From positions 3,782,001 through 3,846,000 of the forward strand of contig CP136508.1 of assembly GCA_008011715.2 (NCBI GenBank): a DNA stretch of 64,000 nucleotides, read 5' to 3'. The position numbers and the translations under genes are program-made. Under the pieces are notes generated by a model that saw nothing but the letters and a program-made list of their open reading frames with translations, was not told the DNA's origin and did no database searches. Origin of the DNA: [Empedobacter] haloabium. GTDB lineage: Bacteria; Pseudomonadota; Gammaproteobacteria; Burkholderiales; Burkholderiaceae_D. Shown piece after piece: positions 44,697 to 55,793 of this stretch (positions within the stretch are counted from its first letter, which is position 1; every line of letters starts with the position of its first letter).

Positions 44697-46336
44697 ATGG
44701 ATTCGATCGAAATCGTATTGGCAATGCTGCTGGCCGTCGTGGCCAGCGCCTATCTCGTGCGCGTGCTGCCGCTGGCGGTGCCGCTGCCGCTGGTGCAGAT
44801 CGGCCTCGGTGCCGTCATCGCCGGCTTCACCGGCCACGGCGTGCAGATGGATCCGGCCCTGTTCTTCCTGCTGTTCCTGCCGCCGCTCTTGTTCCTGGAC
44901 GGCTGGCGTATCCCGAAAGGCGGCCTGTTTCGCGACAAGGCCGTGATCCTCGAGCTGGCGCTGGGTCTCGTCATCTTCACCGTGGTCGGCGCCGGCTTCC
45001 TGATCCACTGGCTGATCCCGGCCATGCCCTTGCCGGTCGCCTTTGCGCTGGCCGCCATTGTCTCGCCCACCGACCCCGTCGCGGTATCGTCGATCGCCTC
45101 GCGCGCGCCGATCCCGAAGCGGCTGATGCACATCCTGGAAGGCGAGTCGCTGCTGAACGACGCCAGTGGCCTGGTGTGCTTCCGCTTCGCCGTGGCCGCC
45201 GCGATGACGGGCGCCTTCTCGCTGACCCAGGCGTCGCTGACGTTCGTCTGGCTGGTGGCCGGCGGCATCGGCGCCGGCGTGCTGACGGTGCTGGCCATCA
45301 CGTGGCTGCAGCGCCTGCTGTTCCGCCGCTTCGGCGAGCCGGCCGGTTCGCCCATCCTCGTCAACCTCTTGATGCCGTTCGGCGCCTACCTGGCCGCGGA
45401 ACACCTGCACGCTTCCGGCATCCTGGCCGCGGTGGCGGCGGGCATCACGATGAGCTACGTGGAGCTGTCCGGCCAGGTCATGGCCAATACCCGCATCCAG
45501 CGCTCGGCCGTGTGGGACACGGTGCAGTTCGCGCTGAACGGCGTCATGTTCGTGCTGCTGGGCGAACAGCTGCCGGACATCATGGAAGGCGCCCGCGTCT
45601 CGCTCGACCAGAGCGGCCACGTCAACGCCTGGTGGCTGGTGCTGTATGCGTTCGCCATCTCGTTCGGCCTGATGACGTTGCGCTTCGTCTGGGTCTGGAC
45701 CGCGCTGCGCATCACCCTGTACCGCAAAACGCGGCGCGGCGAACCGGTACGCCAGCCGCCGCTGCGGCTGCTGCTGGCGATGTCGCTGGCGGGCGTGCGC
45801 GGCGCCATCACGCTGGCCGGCGTGATGACCCTGCCCCTGACCCTGTCCAACGGCGCGCCCTTCCCGGCGCGCGACCTGACGATCTTCCTGGCCAGCACCG
45901 TCATCCTGATCTCGCTGGTCGCGGCCAGCATCGGCCTGCCGCGCCTGCTGGGCGGCCTGCACTTCCCGGAGGAGCCGGCCGAGCAGCAGGAAGAGGACCT
46001 GGCCCGGCGCGAGGCCGCCAGCGCGGCCATCGCCGCCGTCGAGCGCGCCCAGATGGAGCTGATGCACAAGGGCGACGAGTGCGACATGTATCCGGAAGCG
46101 GCAGGCCGCGTCATCGCGCTGTACCAGCACCGGCTCGACACCAGCGGTGCCGGCGACGACGAGGCGGCGGCGCGCTACCGCCAGCTGGACAGGGCGGAGC
46201 GGGCGCTGCGCCTGGCGGCCCTGCAGGCTGAGCGCCGCACCATCTTCAACCTGGCGCGCCACGAGCACATCTCCGACGAGATCTCGCGCAAGCTGGTGCG
46301 CGAGATCGACCTGGTCGAAGCCCGCCACAAGAACTG

Positions 46337-46337
<1 letters not shown>
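44697..46337 (+). CDS. Na+/H+ antiporter, CPA1 family
   Basis: This 546-residue membrane protein has about 12 hydrophobic segments with the CPA1/NhaP core: FFLLFLPPLLFLDGWR, ALAAIVSPTDPVAVSSIA (the DP pair), ILEGESLLNDASGLVCF and SLAGVRGAITLAGV. A cytoplasmic tail of ~110 residues (EEPAEQQEEDLARRE onward) is charged and helical. The ATG at 44697 is chosen; a longer open frame upstream is a shadow. Its stop shares a base with the next start (TGATG), so it is translationally coupled to the LytS-type kinase. Confidence 0.9.
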
Positions 46338-47400
<1,063 letters not shown>

Positions 47401-47413
<13 letters not shown>

Positions 47414-48135
47414 TCGTCGACGACGAACGGCCGGCGCGCGCCCGCTTGCGCCAGCTGCTCGCGGCGCAAGCGGGCATCGCGGCGGTCGAGGAAGCGCGCG
47501 ACGGCGTCGAGGCGCTGGCCGTGGCGGCGGTGTTCCGGCCGGACGTGGTGTTCCTGGACATCCAGATGCCCGAGGTGGACGGCCTGGAGGCGGCCGCCGC
47601 GCTGGCCGCGACCTTGCCGGGGCCGGCGCCGCTGATCGTCTTCGTCACGGCCTACGACAGCTACGCGCTGGCCGCGTTCGAGGCCAGCGCCGTCGATTAC
47701 CTGCTCAAGCCGTGCGACGGCGCGCGCCTGGGCCGCACGCTGGCGCGCCTGCGCCAGCGCCTGCGCGAGCGCGCGGCGGCGGCGCCCGCCGGACTGGAAC
47801 AATTGCTGGTCAGCGAACGGGGCACGACCCGGATCGTGCGCGCCGCCGACATCCTGTGGCTGGAGACGGCCGACAACTACGTCGTGCTGCACACGGCCCA
47901 GGGTGCCCCGCTGCTGCGTCATACGCTGGCCGCCCTGCTCGACGAGCTGGGCCCGGCCTTCAAACGCTGCCACCGGCGCGCGGCGGTGCGGCTGGACCGC
48001 GTCGAGCGCGTGGCGGCCAACGACAAGGGCGACGGCAGCGTGCTGCTGCAGGGTGGCGCGCAGGCTCCGCTGAGCCGGCAGTACCGGGCCGGCCTGCTGG
48101 CCGCGCTCGCGCCGGCGCGTACAATGCCGCCATGA
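47401..48135 (+). CDS. LytTR-type response regulator
   Basis: This 244-residue protein has a receiver domain (VLIVDDERPARARLRQLL, VVFLDIQMPEVDGLEA with the phosphorylated Asp, FVTAYDSYALAAFEA) and a C-terminal LytTR DNA-binding domain (TRIVRAADILWLETADNYVVLH, FKRCHRRAAVRLDRVERV). Its ATG lies inside the kinase gene and its stop overlaps the arfB start (ATGA). The DNA target cannot be read here. Confidence 0.92.
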
Positions 48136-48530
48136 GCACCGTCATCGACCCGGCCGACATCGAATTCACCGCCATCCGCGCCCAGGGGCCGGGCGGCCAG
48201 AACGTCAACAAGGTGTCGTGCGCCGTGCACGCCCGCTTCGACATCGTCGCTTCCAGCCTGCCGGAACCGGTCAAGACGCGCCTGCTGGCCCTGCGCGACA
48301 GCCGCATCACCGATGCCGGCGTGCTGGTCATCAAGGCGCAGGCCTCGCGCAGCCTGGAACAGAACAAGGAGGACGCGCTGCGGCGGCTGCAGGCGCTGGT
48401 CGACGCCGCCGCCGACGTGCCGCCGCCGCGCCGGCCGACCCGGCCGACGCGCGCCTCGCAGCGGCGCCGGCTCGACGCCAAGGCCCGCAGCGGCCAGGTC
48501 AAGGCGCTGCGCGGCAAGGTGCTCGACTAG
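48132..48530 (+). CDS. arfB: Alternative ribosome-rescue factor / peptidyl-tRNA hydrolase ArfB
   Basis: This 132-residue protein frees ribosomes stalled on mRNAs without a stop codon. It has the release-factor GGQ motif in IRAQGPGGQNVNKVSCAV and ends in a long basic tail (RPTRASQRRRLDAKARSGQ) that enters the empty mRNA channel. The ATG overlaps the stop of the LytTR regulator by four bases, an unexpected coupling for a housekeeping rescue factor. Confidence 0.92.
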   Translation: MSTVIDPADIEFTAIRAQGPGGQNVNKVSCAVHARFDIVASSLPEPVKTRLLALRDSRITDAGVLVIKAQASRSLEQNKEDALRRLQALVDAAADVPPPRRPTRPTRASQRRRLDAKARSGQVKALRGKVLD

Positions 48531-48631
48531 CCGGGCCGCCCCGCCCGGCCCCCGGCCAGCCCCAACGCGCTGGCGGCGCATGACGCGGCTGCCTATGCTG
48601 GCGCCATCGACCACCACTTTCGGGCCCTGCC

Positions 48632-49849
48632 GTGCCGACCACTTCCGCCTCCCGCCTGTACTTCCTCGACTGGCTGCGCATCGCCGCATTCTTCCTGCTG
48701 ATCCTGTACCACACGGGCATGTACTACGTGACGTGGGACTGGCATGTGAAAAGTCCCGCTGCGAGCGACGCCATCGAGCCGCTGATGCTGCTGTCGTCGC
48801 CCTGGCGCATGTCGCTGCTGTTCCTGATCAGCGGCGCAGCCTCCGGCTTCCTGCTGGCGAAGCTGGCCAACGGCCGCTTCCTGCGCGAGCGCAGCCGGCG
48901 CCTGCTGCTGCCGCTGCTGTTCGGCATGCTGGTGATCGTGCCGCCGCAGCCCTTCTGCGAAGTCATCGAGAAACTGGGCTATGCCGGCAGCTACCCCGAT
49001 TTCATGCGCCTGTACGTGACGGGCTACCACGGCTTCTGCCGCGGCGACGACTGCCTCGACCTGCCCACCTGGAACCACCTGTGGTTCGTCGCCTACCTGT
49101 GGGCCTACACGGTCTTGCTGGCACTGCTCGCGACCGTGGCGGGCGCTGCGCGCCTGGCGCGCGCCGGCGAACGCCTGGCCGCGGCGCTGACGGGCTGGCG
49201 CGCGCTCGTGCTGCCGGCCGCCTATCTGGCGCTGGCCCGGGTCGCGTTGAAACCGTATTTCGAGGAGACCCATGCGCTGGTGGACGACTGGTACAACCAT
49301 GCGGTCTACCTGCCGCTGTTCCTGGCCGGTGTGCTGCTGGCGCGGCAGGCACGCTTCTGGGCCGCGCTGGAGCGGCTGCGCTGGCCCGCGCTGGCCGTCG
49401 CGGCGGCCGGCTGGGCGCTGCTGATCTGCCTGTATTCGCTACCCAATGCGGGCCAGCCCGACCTGGCGCTGCGCATCGTGGCGGCCTGTGTTCGCAGCCC
49501 GTTCCAGTGGTGCGCCATCGTGGCCCTGTGCGGCTTCGCGCGGCGCCACCTGAATGCCGACGGCGCGGCGCGGCGCTACCTGACCGAGGCGGTGTTCCCC
49601 GTGTATATCGTGCACCAGACCCTGATCGTGGGCATGGCGATGCTGCTCAAGCCGCTGCGCATCGCACCCGCGACCGAGGGCGCGATCCTGGTGGTGCTGA
49701 CGTGTGCGTTCAGCTTCGCGATTTTCGAGGTGGCGCGGCGGGTGTCGGGGGTGCGGGCATTGTTTGGTGTCGGAATGCGCGAGGCTACGGGGTCTGTCCC
49801 CGCACGGGGACTGACCCCGAAGTTTGGCGAAAGCCGCCACAGCGCTTGA
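48632..49849 (+). CDS. Acyltransferase-3 family membrane protein with repeat-derived C-terminus
   Basis: This 405-residue protein has about ten membrane segments and the acyltransferase-3 pattern: RLYFLDWLRIAAFFLLILYHTG at the start, ISGAASGFLLAKLA, NHLWFVAYLWAY and VFPVYIVHQTLIVG. Members move acyl groups onto sugars or membrane glycans. The start is a GTG. The last ~18 residues (from TGSVPARGLTPKFG) and the stop are supplied by a repeat of the GGGGTCTGTCCCC family, as in the ligase at 22001-23596. The acceptor is unknown. Confidence 0.85.
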   Translation: MPTTSASRLYFLDWLRIAAFFLLILYHTGMYYVTWDWHVKSPAASDAIEPLMLLSSPWRMSLLFLISGAASGFLLAKLANGRFLRERSRRLLLPLLFGMLVIVPPQPFCEVIEKLGYAGSYPDFMRLYVTGYHGFCRGDDCLDLPTWNHLWFVAYLWAYTVLLALLATVAGAARLARAGERLAAALTGWRALVLPAAYLALARVALKPYFEETHALVDDWYNHAVYLPLFLAGVLLARQARFWAALERLRWPALAVAAAGWALLICLYSLPNAGQPDLALRIVAACVRSPFQWCAIVALCGFARRHLNADGAARRYLTEAVFPVYIVHQTLIVGMAMLLKPLRIAPATEGAILVVLTCAFSFAIFEVARRVSGVRALFGVGMREATGSVPARGLTPKFGESRHSA

Positions 49850-49883
49850 CCACTTCGGGGTCAGTCCCGAAGGGACAGACCCC
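49789..49883. repeat. Intergenic nested palindrome, GGGGTCAGTCCC family copy 4
   Basis: This is the cleanest copy: GGGGTCTGTCCCC-GCA-CGGGGACTGACCCCGAAGT, about 30 bases of spacer, then ACTTCGGGGTCAGTCCC-GAA-GGGACAGACCCC. Each end is a hairpin and the two ends pair with each other. It starts inside the acyltransferase gene and includes its stop codon; the GGDEF gene ends 29 bases further on. Confidence 0.85.
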
Positions 49884-49911
49884 AAGCCCGCAGCGCCGCA
49901 GCCACGCCTCT

Positions 49912-50841
49912 TTAATTGAGCACCTTGCGGCTGCGCTTGGCCCGGTACATCTCCGCATCGGCCATCGCGAAGGCTTCCTCCAGGTCGTAGCCGGCCTTGC
50001 GCATCGCCATGCCCAGCGAGGCGCGCACGTCGGCGCCTGCCAGCGCTTCCTGCACCCGCAGCAGCATGGCCTGGGCGTCGAAGTAGTCGCATTCGACCAT
50101 CAGCATGCCGAATTCGTCTTCGCCCAGGCGCGCCACCACGTCCGAGCCGCGCGTGACGCCTTCCAGCGCGCGCGCCGTGCGCATCAGCAGCGCGTCGCCC
50201 GAGGCGCTGCCCTGGGCGTCGTTGATGAACTTGAGGTCGTCCAGGTCGATCGACACCACGCAGGCCGAGTGGCCGTAGCGGCTGCAGCGCTCTTCCTCGC
50301 GCTGCAGCAGCATGTCCCAGCCACGGCGGTTGTACAGGCCGGTCAGGCCGTCGCGGGTGGCATCGGCGCCCACGCGCTCGGCCTGGCGCACGGCGTCGCC
50401 GGCGTTCAGTTCCGCGTTCAGCACGGCCCCCAGCAGGTCCGCCAGCAGGGTCACGGTATCGAGCTCCTCGCGGATCTCCTTGTCGCGCGGTTGCGGGTCC
50501 AGCCCCACCAGGGTGCCGAACAGCGAACCGTCGGTGCGGTGCAGCGGTACGCCTACGTAGGCGCCGATGCCCAGCTGGCGCGCCAGCGGCGCGTCCGCAT
50601 AGGCCGCCACCTCCGCGGTGGCGGGCGCGATATTGGGGCCATGGCCCAGCACCATGCGCGAGCAGATGGTATCGGTCCAGCGGAACGCCTGGCCGGCCTT
50701 GATGCCGTAGCCGGCGTCGTCCGCGAACAGGACGATCCAGTCGTCGCCCTCCGTGCGCGTCACCATCCAGAGCTTGAAGCCCAACCGGTGGCGCAGATAG
50801 GACATCGTGGCCTGGGCCGCCGTGGCGAAATCGTTGATCAT
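49912..50841 (-). CDS. GAF-GGDEF diguanylate cyclase-type protein
   Basis: This 309-residue protein has an N-terminal GAF domain (LWMVTRTEGDDWIVLF to VGVPLHRTDGSLFGTLVGL) and a C-terminal GGDEF domain (RDGLTGLYNRRGWDMLL; SIDLDDLKFINDAQGSASGD). The active-site motif reads GEDEF (VARLGEDEFGML) in place of GGDEF, a variant that can still be active in some enzymes. It would make cyclic di-GMP. The ATG at 50841 has GAGAGGCAGG upstream. A PilZ receptor is encoded about 5 kb away. Confidence 0.88.
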   Translation of the reverse strand: MINDFATAAQATMSYLRHRLGFKLWMVTRTEGDDWIVLFADDAGYGIKAGQAFRWTDTICSRMVLGHGPNIAPATAEVAAYADAPLARQLGIGAYVGVPLHRTDGSLFGTLVGLDPQPRDKEIREELDTVTLLADLLGAVLNAELNAGDAVRQAERVGADATRDGLTGLYNRRGWDMLLQREEERCSRYGHSACVVSIDLDDLKFINDAQGSASGDALLMRTARALEGVTRGSDVVARLGEDEFGMLMVECDYFDAQAMLLRVQEALAGADVRASLGMAMRKAGYDLEEAFAMADAEMYRAKRSRKVLN

Positions 50842-50912
50842 GCCTGCCTCTCCCGTCGTTACGACTATGCCTGGCAATTATGCACCCATTTGGGCGACGG
50901 ACGGGGCACGGA

Positions 50913-53309
50913 TCACGGCATGAAAGCCAGCGTGTGCTCGACAGGGCCGGGCAACAGGGGCGTGGGCGTGCCGTTGACCCAGTCCGCATGGCCGGCCAGG
51001 AAGAACGGCGACAGCGGATGACCGCTCTGGCCACCCGGCATATTGAACACGCCGCGCTCTTCCTTGCCCGGCGAGACCGTCAGGCGTTCGGACTGGCCAT
51101 AGGTGCGGCCGGCCACGCGCGGCATGTGGTTGTCCCCGGGCAGCGCATCGGCCGGAGTACTCAGCCATTGGCGCAGCGCCGGCACGGCCCCGGCGATCGG
51201 ATGGGCGATGGCGGCCCGGTTGCGCGCGCCCCAGGTGGCATCGCGCAGCGCCGTGCCGTCCGCCTCCAGCGCGGCCACGGTACGGTCCAGCGCCGCCAGC
51301 TGCAGCGCGCGCCAGCTCGCATACTGGCGCGGCAGCCAGCCGGCCGGCTGCTCGTCCAGCAGACGCGCCACCACCTCCGGCCAGCGCCGTTCGGCGGCCG
51401 ACGCGCCGGCGCCGCCGGCCAGTTCCTGCATGCGCACATTGGCGCCGCCATACAGCAGCTCGTACAGCGACCACATGAAGCCACGCGCGAGGCGGTAGCC
51501 GGCCGAGTCGGGACTGGCGCGGCCGCTCCAGTTCTCGCGCAGCAGGCGTGCCGCCTCCGCCCGTTTCGGCTGGCCCGCCAGCGCGGCCTGGTCCAGCACG
51601 GCGAGCGCACGCTCGCGCCAGCCGGCCATGAACAGCGCGCGGTCGTCCAGCATGACGCCATAGACGGCCCGTTCGTCCGTGCGCGGCCCCAGCGCCGCCA
51701 GTGCGTCGCGCGCCTGGCGCGTGCGCGCGCCCAGGTCGAAGCCGCCGTCGCCGATCAGCGCGGCGCCCGGCCCCGCCAACTGGCGGCTGTTGGCCGTGAC
51801 CAGCTGGCCGCCGGGCGGATTGATCACGCGCGGATACTCGGGTGGCGTCAGCCAGCCGCGCCAGGATGCGGCGCCGTCGGCCAGCGGGACCGTGGCGTCG
51901 CCCGCGTCGGCGCGGCGCGGCAGCGGCCCGGCGATGGTCCAGCCGATATTGCCGGCGGCATCGCCGGCCACGAAGTTCTGCGCCGGGATGCCGGCGGTGG
52001 CGGCAATCGCCAGCGCTTCGTCCAGCGTATTGGCCCCTTCCAGGCGGCGCAAATTGACGTTGACCAGCGCCGTCTCGTGGGCGATCCAGTGCACCGCGTA
52101 GGTGCGCCCGCCCGCCTCCATCAACGGTCCCAGCGAGGTGTCGCGCACCTTCAGCGTCTCGGCCGGCGCATCCTTGACCAGGATGGTTTCGGCGTGTTCG
52201 GTGATCTTCTCCCACTGGCCGTCCAGGCGGACCTGGCCGGGATGGGCGGCGTCCAGCTGCGCCGCCACCAGGTCCTGGTAGTCGCCATAGCTGTTGGTGA
52301 ACGACCAGGCCACGTGGCCGTTGCTGCCGACGATGATGAACGGTGCGCCCGGCAGGCTGACACCCACGAGGCGACGGGTGCTGCCGTTGCCGTCCGGGAC
52401 CTGCAACTGCGCGCGGTACCAGGTGTTGGGCAGCTTGATCCCCAGGTGCATGTCGTCCGAGACGATGGCGCCGCCGCCCTGGCTGCGGCCACCGGCCACG
52501 GCCCAGTTGTTGCTGCCGATCGAAGACATCATGTCGTCCAGCGCCAGCAGCGCCGGATCGGCCGGCGCGGCCTGCCCCCACCAGGCCGGCGCCCGTTCCG
52601 GCAGCGGCGCCTTGGCCACGGCGATGTCGGCGGCATCGAGCGGCGCATCCCAGCGGCTCGCCGTCGGCAGCAGGAACGCCAGTTGCGCCGCATCGGTGTT
52701 CTCGCGCAGCCAACCGCGCGACAGCTCGCGCGCGGTCGCATTGCCCTGCAGGTCCAGGTACATGGCGAAGATCGCCAGCAGCGTGTCATGGGCCGACCAG
52801 GCGCGCGGCTGCATGCGCAGCAGGCCGTATTCGAAAGGCCGCGTGCCCAGCGCATTCAGGCCGTCGTTGACACCGGCCGTGTAGCGCTCCAGCAGCTGGC
52901 GCTCCGGCGCCGGCAGGTTCAGGAAGGCGCTGGCGGCACGGGCGCGGAAGCGGTGCAGCCGGTTTGCGCGGTCCAGCGGCAGCGCCTTGGGGCCGAACAG
53001 TTCCGCCAGTTCGCCGGCCGCCACCCGGCGCAGCAGGTCCATCTGGAAGAAGCGGTCCTGCGCGTGCACGAAGCCGGTGGCATAGGCCACGTCCTCGCGG
53101 TGGTTGCCGGCGATCGAGGGCACGCCGCGCGCGTCGCGCGTGACGCTGACGGCGCCGTGCAGGCCAGGGACAGTGCGGCGGCCGTCCAGCAGCGGCAGGC
53201 TGCCGCGCAGGAAGTACCATGCCGTCAGGAAGACCAGCGCCAGCAGCAGCGCCAAGCCGATCACGATCCGCTTGGCCCAGCGGCGCGCGTTACCCCCGGC
53301 GTTCCCCAT
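50913..53309 (-). CDS. Penicillin acylase-family N-terminal-nucleophile hydrolase
   Basis: This 798-residue precursor has a membrane/signal anchor (RIVIGLALLLALVFLTAWYF, residues ~14-33) and a typical penicillin acylase layout. The alpha part has VTRDARGVPSIAGNHREDVAYA. The maturation site is MMSSIGSNNWAVAGGRS, where the serine of SNNW becomes the new N-terminal nucleophile. The beta part contains GSNGHVAWSFTNSYGD and AGNIGWTIAG. Such enzymes cleave amide bonds in penicillins or acyl-homoserine lactones. The start at 53309 follows a GGAG; ATGs further upstream are possible. Confidence 0.88.
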   Translation of the reverse strand: MGNAGGNARRWAKRIVIGLALLLALVFLTAWYFLRGSLPLLDGRRTVPGLHGAVSVTRDARGVPSIAGNHREDVAYATGFVHAQDRFFQMDLLRRVAAGELAELFGPKALPLDRANRLHRFRARAASAFLNLPAPERQLLERYTAGVNDGLNALGTRPFEYGLLRMQPRAWSAHDTLLAIFAMYLDLQGNATARELSRGWLRENTDAAQLAFLLPTASRWDAPLDAADIAVAKAPLPERAPAWWGQAAPADPALLALDDMMSSIGSNNWAVAGGRSQGGGAIVSDDMHLGIKLPNTWYRAQLQVPDGNGSTRRLVGVSLPGAPFIIVGSNGHVAWSFTNSYGDYQDLVAAQLDAAHPGQVRLDGQWEKITEHAETILVKDAPAETLKVRDTSLGPLMEAGGRTYAVHWIAHETALVNVNLRRLEGANTLDEALAIAATAGIPAQNFVAGDAAGNIGWTIAGPLPRRADAGDATVPLADGAASWRGWLTPPEYPRVINPPGGQLVTANSRQLAGPGAALIGDGGFDLGARTRQARDALAALGPRTDERAVYGVMLDDRALFMAGWRERALAVLDQAALAGQPKRAEAARLLRENWSGRASPDSAGYRLARGFMWSLYELLYGGANVRMQELAGGAGASAAERRWPEVVARLLDEQPAGWLPRQYASWRALQLAALDRTVAALEADGTALRDATWGARNRAAIAHPIAGAVPALRQWLSTPADALPGDNHMPRVAGRTYGQSERLTVSPGKEERGVFNMPGGQSGHPLSPFFLAGHADWVNGTPTPLLPGPVEHTLAFMP

Positions 53310-53461
53310 CCCCCATCTCCGCATTGTTGACATGCGGCGCATCTTGCCAGAAATCCAACGGGAGCGGAGCAAAAAAAGTGTAAGCTGGCGCGCCCGAGAT
53401 GCCTGGAGTAAAGTACCATCATCCACGATCAACCGCGGCCGGCGCGCCGCCCGTGACTTTC

Positions 53462-54028
53462 ATGCTGACACCCTCGCTCCCGGACAACGAAGGCGCCCGC
53501 CTGGCCGCGCTGCACACCCTGCTGTTGCTGGACACCCCGCCGGAACAGCGCTTCAACCAGATCGTCGAATTCGCCGCGCGCGAGTACCGCGTTCCGATCG
53601 CCCTGATCACCCTGCTCGATGCCGACCGCCAGTGGTTCAAGGCCAGCGTGGGCATGGGGGGCACCTGCCAGACCAGCCGCGACATCTCGTTCTGCGGCCA
53701 CACGATCCTGCGCAGCGAGATCATGGTGGTACCGGATGCGAAGGCGGACCCGCGCTTCCACGACAACCCGCTGGTGGACGGTCCGCCGCACATCCGCTTC
53801 TACGCCGGCGCGCCCCTGATCCTGTCGTCCGGCTACGCGCTGGGCAGCCTGTGCATCATCGACACCCGGCCGCGCGATCCCGCCACGCTGGACTTGTCGA
53901 TGCTGGCCATGCTGCGCCACCTGGTGATGCGCCAGCTCGAACCGCTGGCCGCCGCCGGCGACGTCGAGGCGGCGCTGGCCAGGCGCGTTTACACCGGCTC
54001 CGCGCCCGACCAGTCCCGCGACAGCTGA
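53462..54028 (+). CDS. Stand-alone GAF domain protein
   Basis: This 188-residue protein is mostly one GAF domain of the type fused to GGDEF/kinase proteins: LLLLDTPPEQRFNQIVEFAARE, DRQWFKASVG, TSRDISFCGHTIL and FYAGAPLILSSGYALGSLCIID. There is no output domain. It may be a free sensor. The 3' end forms the left arm of an inverted repeat at 54024-54078. A slightly earlier GTG start is possible. Confidence 0.82.
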   Translation: MLTPSLPDNEGARLAALHTLLLLDTPPEQRFNQIVEFAAREYRVPIALITLLDADRQWFKASVGMGGTCQTSRDISFCGHTILRSEIMVVPDAKADPRFHDNPLVDGPPHIRFYAGAPLILSSGYALGSLCIIDTRPRDPATLDLSMLAMLRHLVMRQLEPLAAAGDVEAALARRVYTGSAPDQSRDS

Positions 54029-54078
54029 GGCCGTGTCTCACGGCGGGGTCAGTCACCAAAACGGGACACGGCCTCAGC
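54024..54078. repeat. Inverted repeat spanning two convergent stop codons, related to the GGGGTCAGTC family
   Basis: The 14-bp arms GCTGAGGCCGTGTC and GACACGGCCTCAGC flank a loop with CGGGGTCAGTCACC. The left arm includes the GAF gene's stop and the right arm includes the stop of the PPOX-like gene. It likely acts as a bidirectional terminator. Confidence 0.65.
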
Positions 54079-54958
54079 GGGTCACCCAGCGCAGCGGCAG
54101 CGCCCCGCCGCGCCAGACGATGCGCCGCGGCGTGAAGCGCCACAGCCGCTCGGCGCCCGGCAGCGCGGCATCGTCCAGGATCACTTGCGCGTCGCCGCTC
54201 AGCTGCAGCAGGTCGCCGCGCGCGAAGTCGACGAAGACCAGTCCCGCGCGGCCGTTCAGCAGCAGGTTGCCCAGGGTGTTGAAGAAGCGGTTGCCCGGAT
54301 AGTCCGGCACCGTCAGCGTGCCGTCCGCCGCCACCTGTACGAAGCCGGGCGCGCCGCCCCGGTGCGACACGTCCACGCGCCGGCCCGCCGCGGTGTCGGC
54401 ATAGCTGGCCACGAACAGCGTGGCCGCCGCCCCGATCAGGTCCCGTTCGCGCGCGCCCAGCCCGCCCAGCTCCCGCGCCGGTGCCGGGTCGGCGGGTGTC
54501 GCCACCCAATCGCGCACCGTTATATATTGGGGACAGTTGCCGAACGATTCCGCCACGTCCAGCTCGAAGCCGCCTGCCACCGCGCGCAGCGTGCCGTTGA
54601 CGCGGTTGCGCCGGCGCGTGTGCAGCTCGATGCCCAGCAGGCCGACGGCGGCGCCGTCGCGGATGCCGGCCTGCGCCGGATCGTCCGCCTCGGCCGCCAG
54701 CGCGATCCGCAGGATGCGCGGCTCGGGCGACACCAGGAAGCCGGGCGCGCCGGCGCGCAACGTGGCCCAGGCGTCGCCGGCCGCGTCCACGCTGCCCGCC
54801 ACCACGAACGGCAGCTGGGCGAAGAAGTCGCGGTGCTGGTCCGGCATGTAGGGTCGCACGACCTTGCGCCCCACTTCGTCCATGCGCTGTTCCAGCCCGA
54901 CGCTGCGCTGCAGCGCGCGCTCGCCGTCGTGCCACGGCGATGGCAGGGTGCCGTCCAT
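54074..54958 (-). CDS. Pyridoxamine 5'-phosphate oxidase-like flavin-binding family protein
   Basis: This 294-residue protein resembles the pyridoxamine 5'-phosphate oxidase-like family: RPYMPDQHRDFFAQLPFVVAGSVD, FGNCPQYITVRDW, LFVASYADT, DVSHRGGAPGFVQV and YPGNRFFNTLGNLLLNGRAGLVF. Members bind FMN or F420. It starts at ATG 54958, three bases after the GST stop, and forms a pair with it. Confidence 0.8.
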   Translation of the reverse strand: MDGTLPSPWHDGERALQRSVGLEQRMDEVGRKVVRPYMPDQHRDFFAQLPFVVAGSVDAAGDAWATLRAGAPGFLVSPEPRILRIALAAEADDPAQAGIRDGAAVGLLGIELHTRRRNRVNGTLRAVAGGFELDVAESFGNCPQYITVRDWVATPADPAPARELGGLGARERDLIGAAATLFVASYADTAAGRRVDVSHRGGAPGFVQVAADGTLTVPDYPGNRFFNTLGNLLLNGRAGLVFVDFARGDLLQLSGDAQVILDDAALPGAERLWRFTPRRIVWRGGALPLRWVTR

Positions 54959-54960
54959 GG

Positions 54961-55569
54961 CTAGGCCGCCAGCCCGACGGGCGTACTGGCGAACGGCGCG
55001 AAGCCCGGCAGCGCTTCCACCCGCGCCAGCCAGGCGCGCACGTTCGGGTACGGCGCCAGGTCGACATTGCCTTCGGGCGCGCGGGCCGCATAGCTGTACA
55101 GCGAGATGTCGGCGATCGTCGGCGTCTCCAGCGCCAGCCACGCGCGCCCCTCCAGCTGCGCCTCCATCAGCGCCAGGATGCGGTGGGCGCGCGCCACCAG
55201 CGGCGCCATGTCGTCGCCACGGCCGAACAGCTGGACGATGCGCGCGGCGGCCATGCCGAACGCCACCTCGCCCGCGGCCACGGACAGCCAGCGCTGCACC
55301 GCCGCTTCCTGCAACGGCGTGGCCGGCAACCACTGCGGCGCATAGCGGCGGGCGAGATATACCAGGATCGCGTTCGAGTCGGCGATCACGTGGCCGCCGT
55401 CCTGCAGGACCGGGATCTGGCCGAACGGGTTGAGCGCCAGGAACGGCGCCCCTTTCTGCTCGGCACGCGTCAGGTCCACGTGCACCAGCTCGTGCGGCAG
55501 GTTCAGGATGGACAGGAAGTTGTGCACGCGATGCGCGTGGCCTGAGATCGGATGGTAGTGCAGTTTCAT
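54961..55569 (-). CDS. Glutathione S-transferase
   Basis: This 202-residue GST has a thioredoxin-like N-terminal half ([52 protein letters not shown] with the glutathione-binding Pro and Asp-Ser) and an all-helical C-terminal domain with [15 protein letters not shown]. The catalytic residue is probably the early Ser in PISGH. The ATG at 55569 follows GAGGAGCTGCC. It is three bases upstream of the PPOX-like gene. Confidence 0.9.
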   Translation of the reverse strand: MKLHYHPISGHAHRVHNFLSILNLPHELVHVDLTRAEQKGAPFLALNPFGQIPVLQDGGHVIADSNAILVYLARRYAPQWLPATPLQEAAVQRWLSVAAGEVAFGMAAARIVQLFGRGDDMAPLVARAHRILALMEAQLEGRAWLALETPTIADISLYSYAARAPEGNVDLAPYPNVRAWLARVEALPGFAPFASTPVGLAA

Positions 55570-55793
55570 GGCAGCTCCTCGTTGGTGGACGGTGCAGCCA
55601 TTGTCGGCAAATCGCACAGCGAACGGAATCTACACCGTCGGCAATTCATTCTTCCGATGGACGCAATAATGGCCGGATATCATGACGGTAATGTTGGCAC
55701 TATCTAGAGGAGTTGCACTAGCGCAATACAACACTGTCCAGGACGAACGTACGCTACCATCGGCTCCTGTCACCACCTACCCATGACGGCACC

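Noticed and set aside
50880..53330. 816-residue open frame on the plus strand
   Set aside because: It is exactly antisense to the penicillin acylase gene and shows no family motif; GC-rich codons suppress stops on the other strand.
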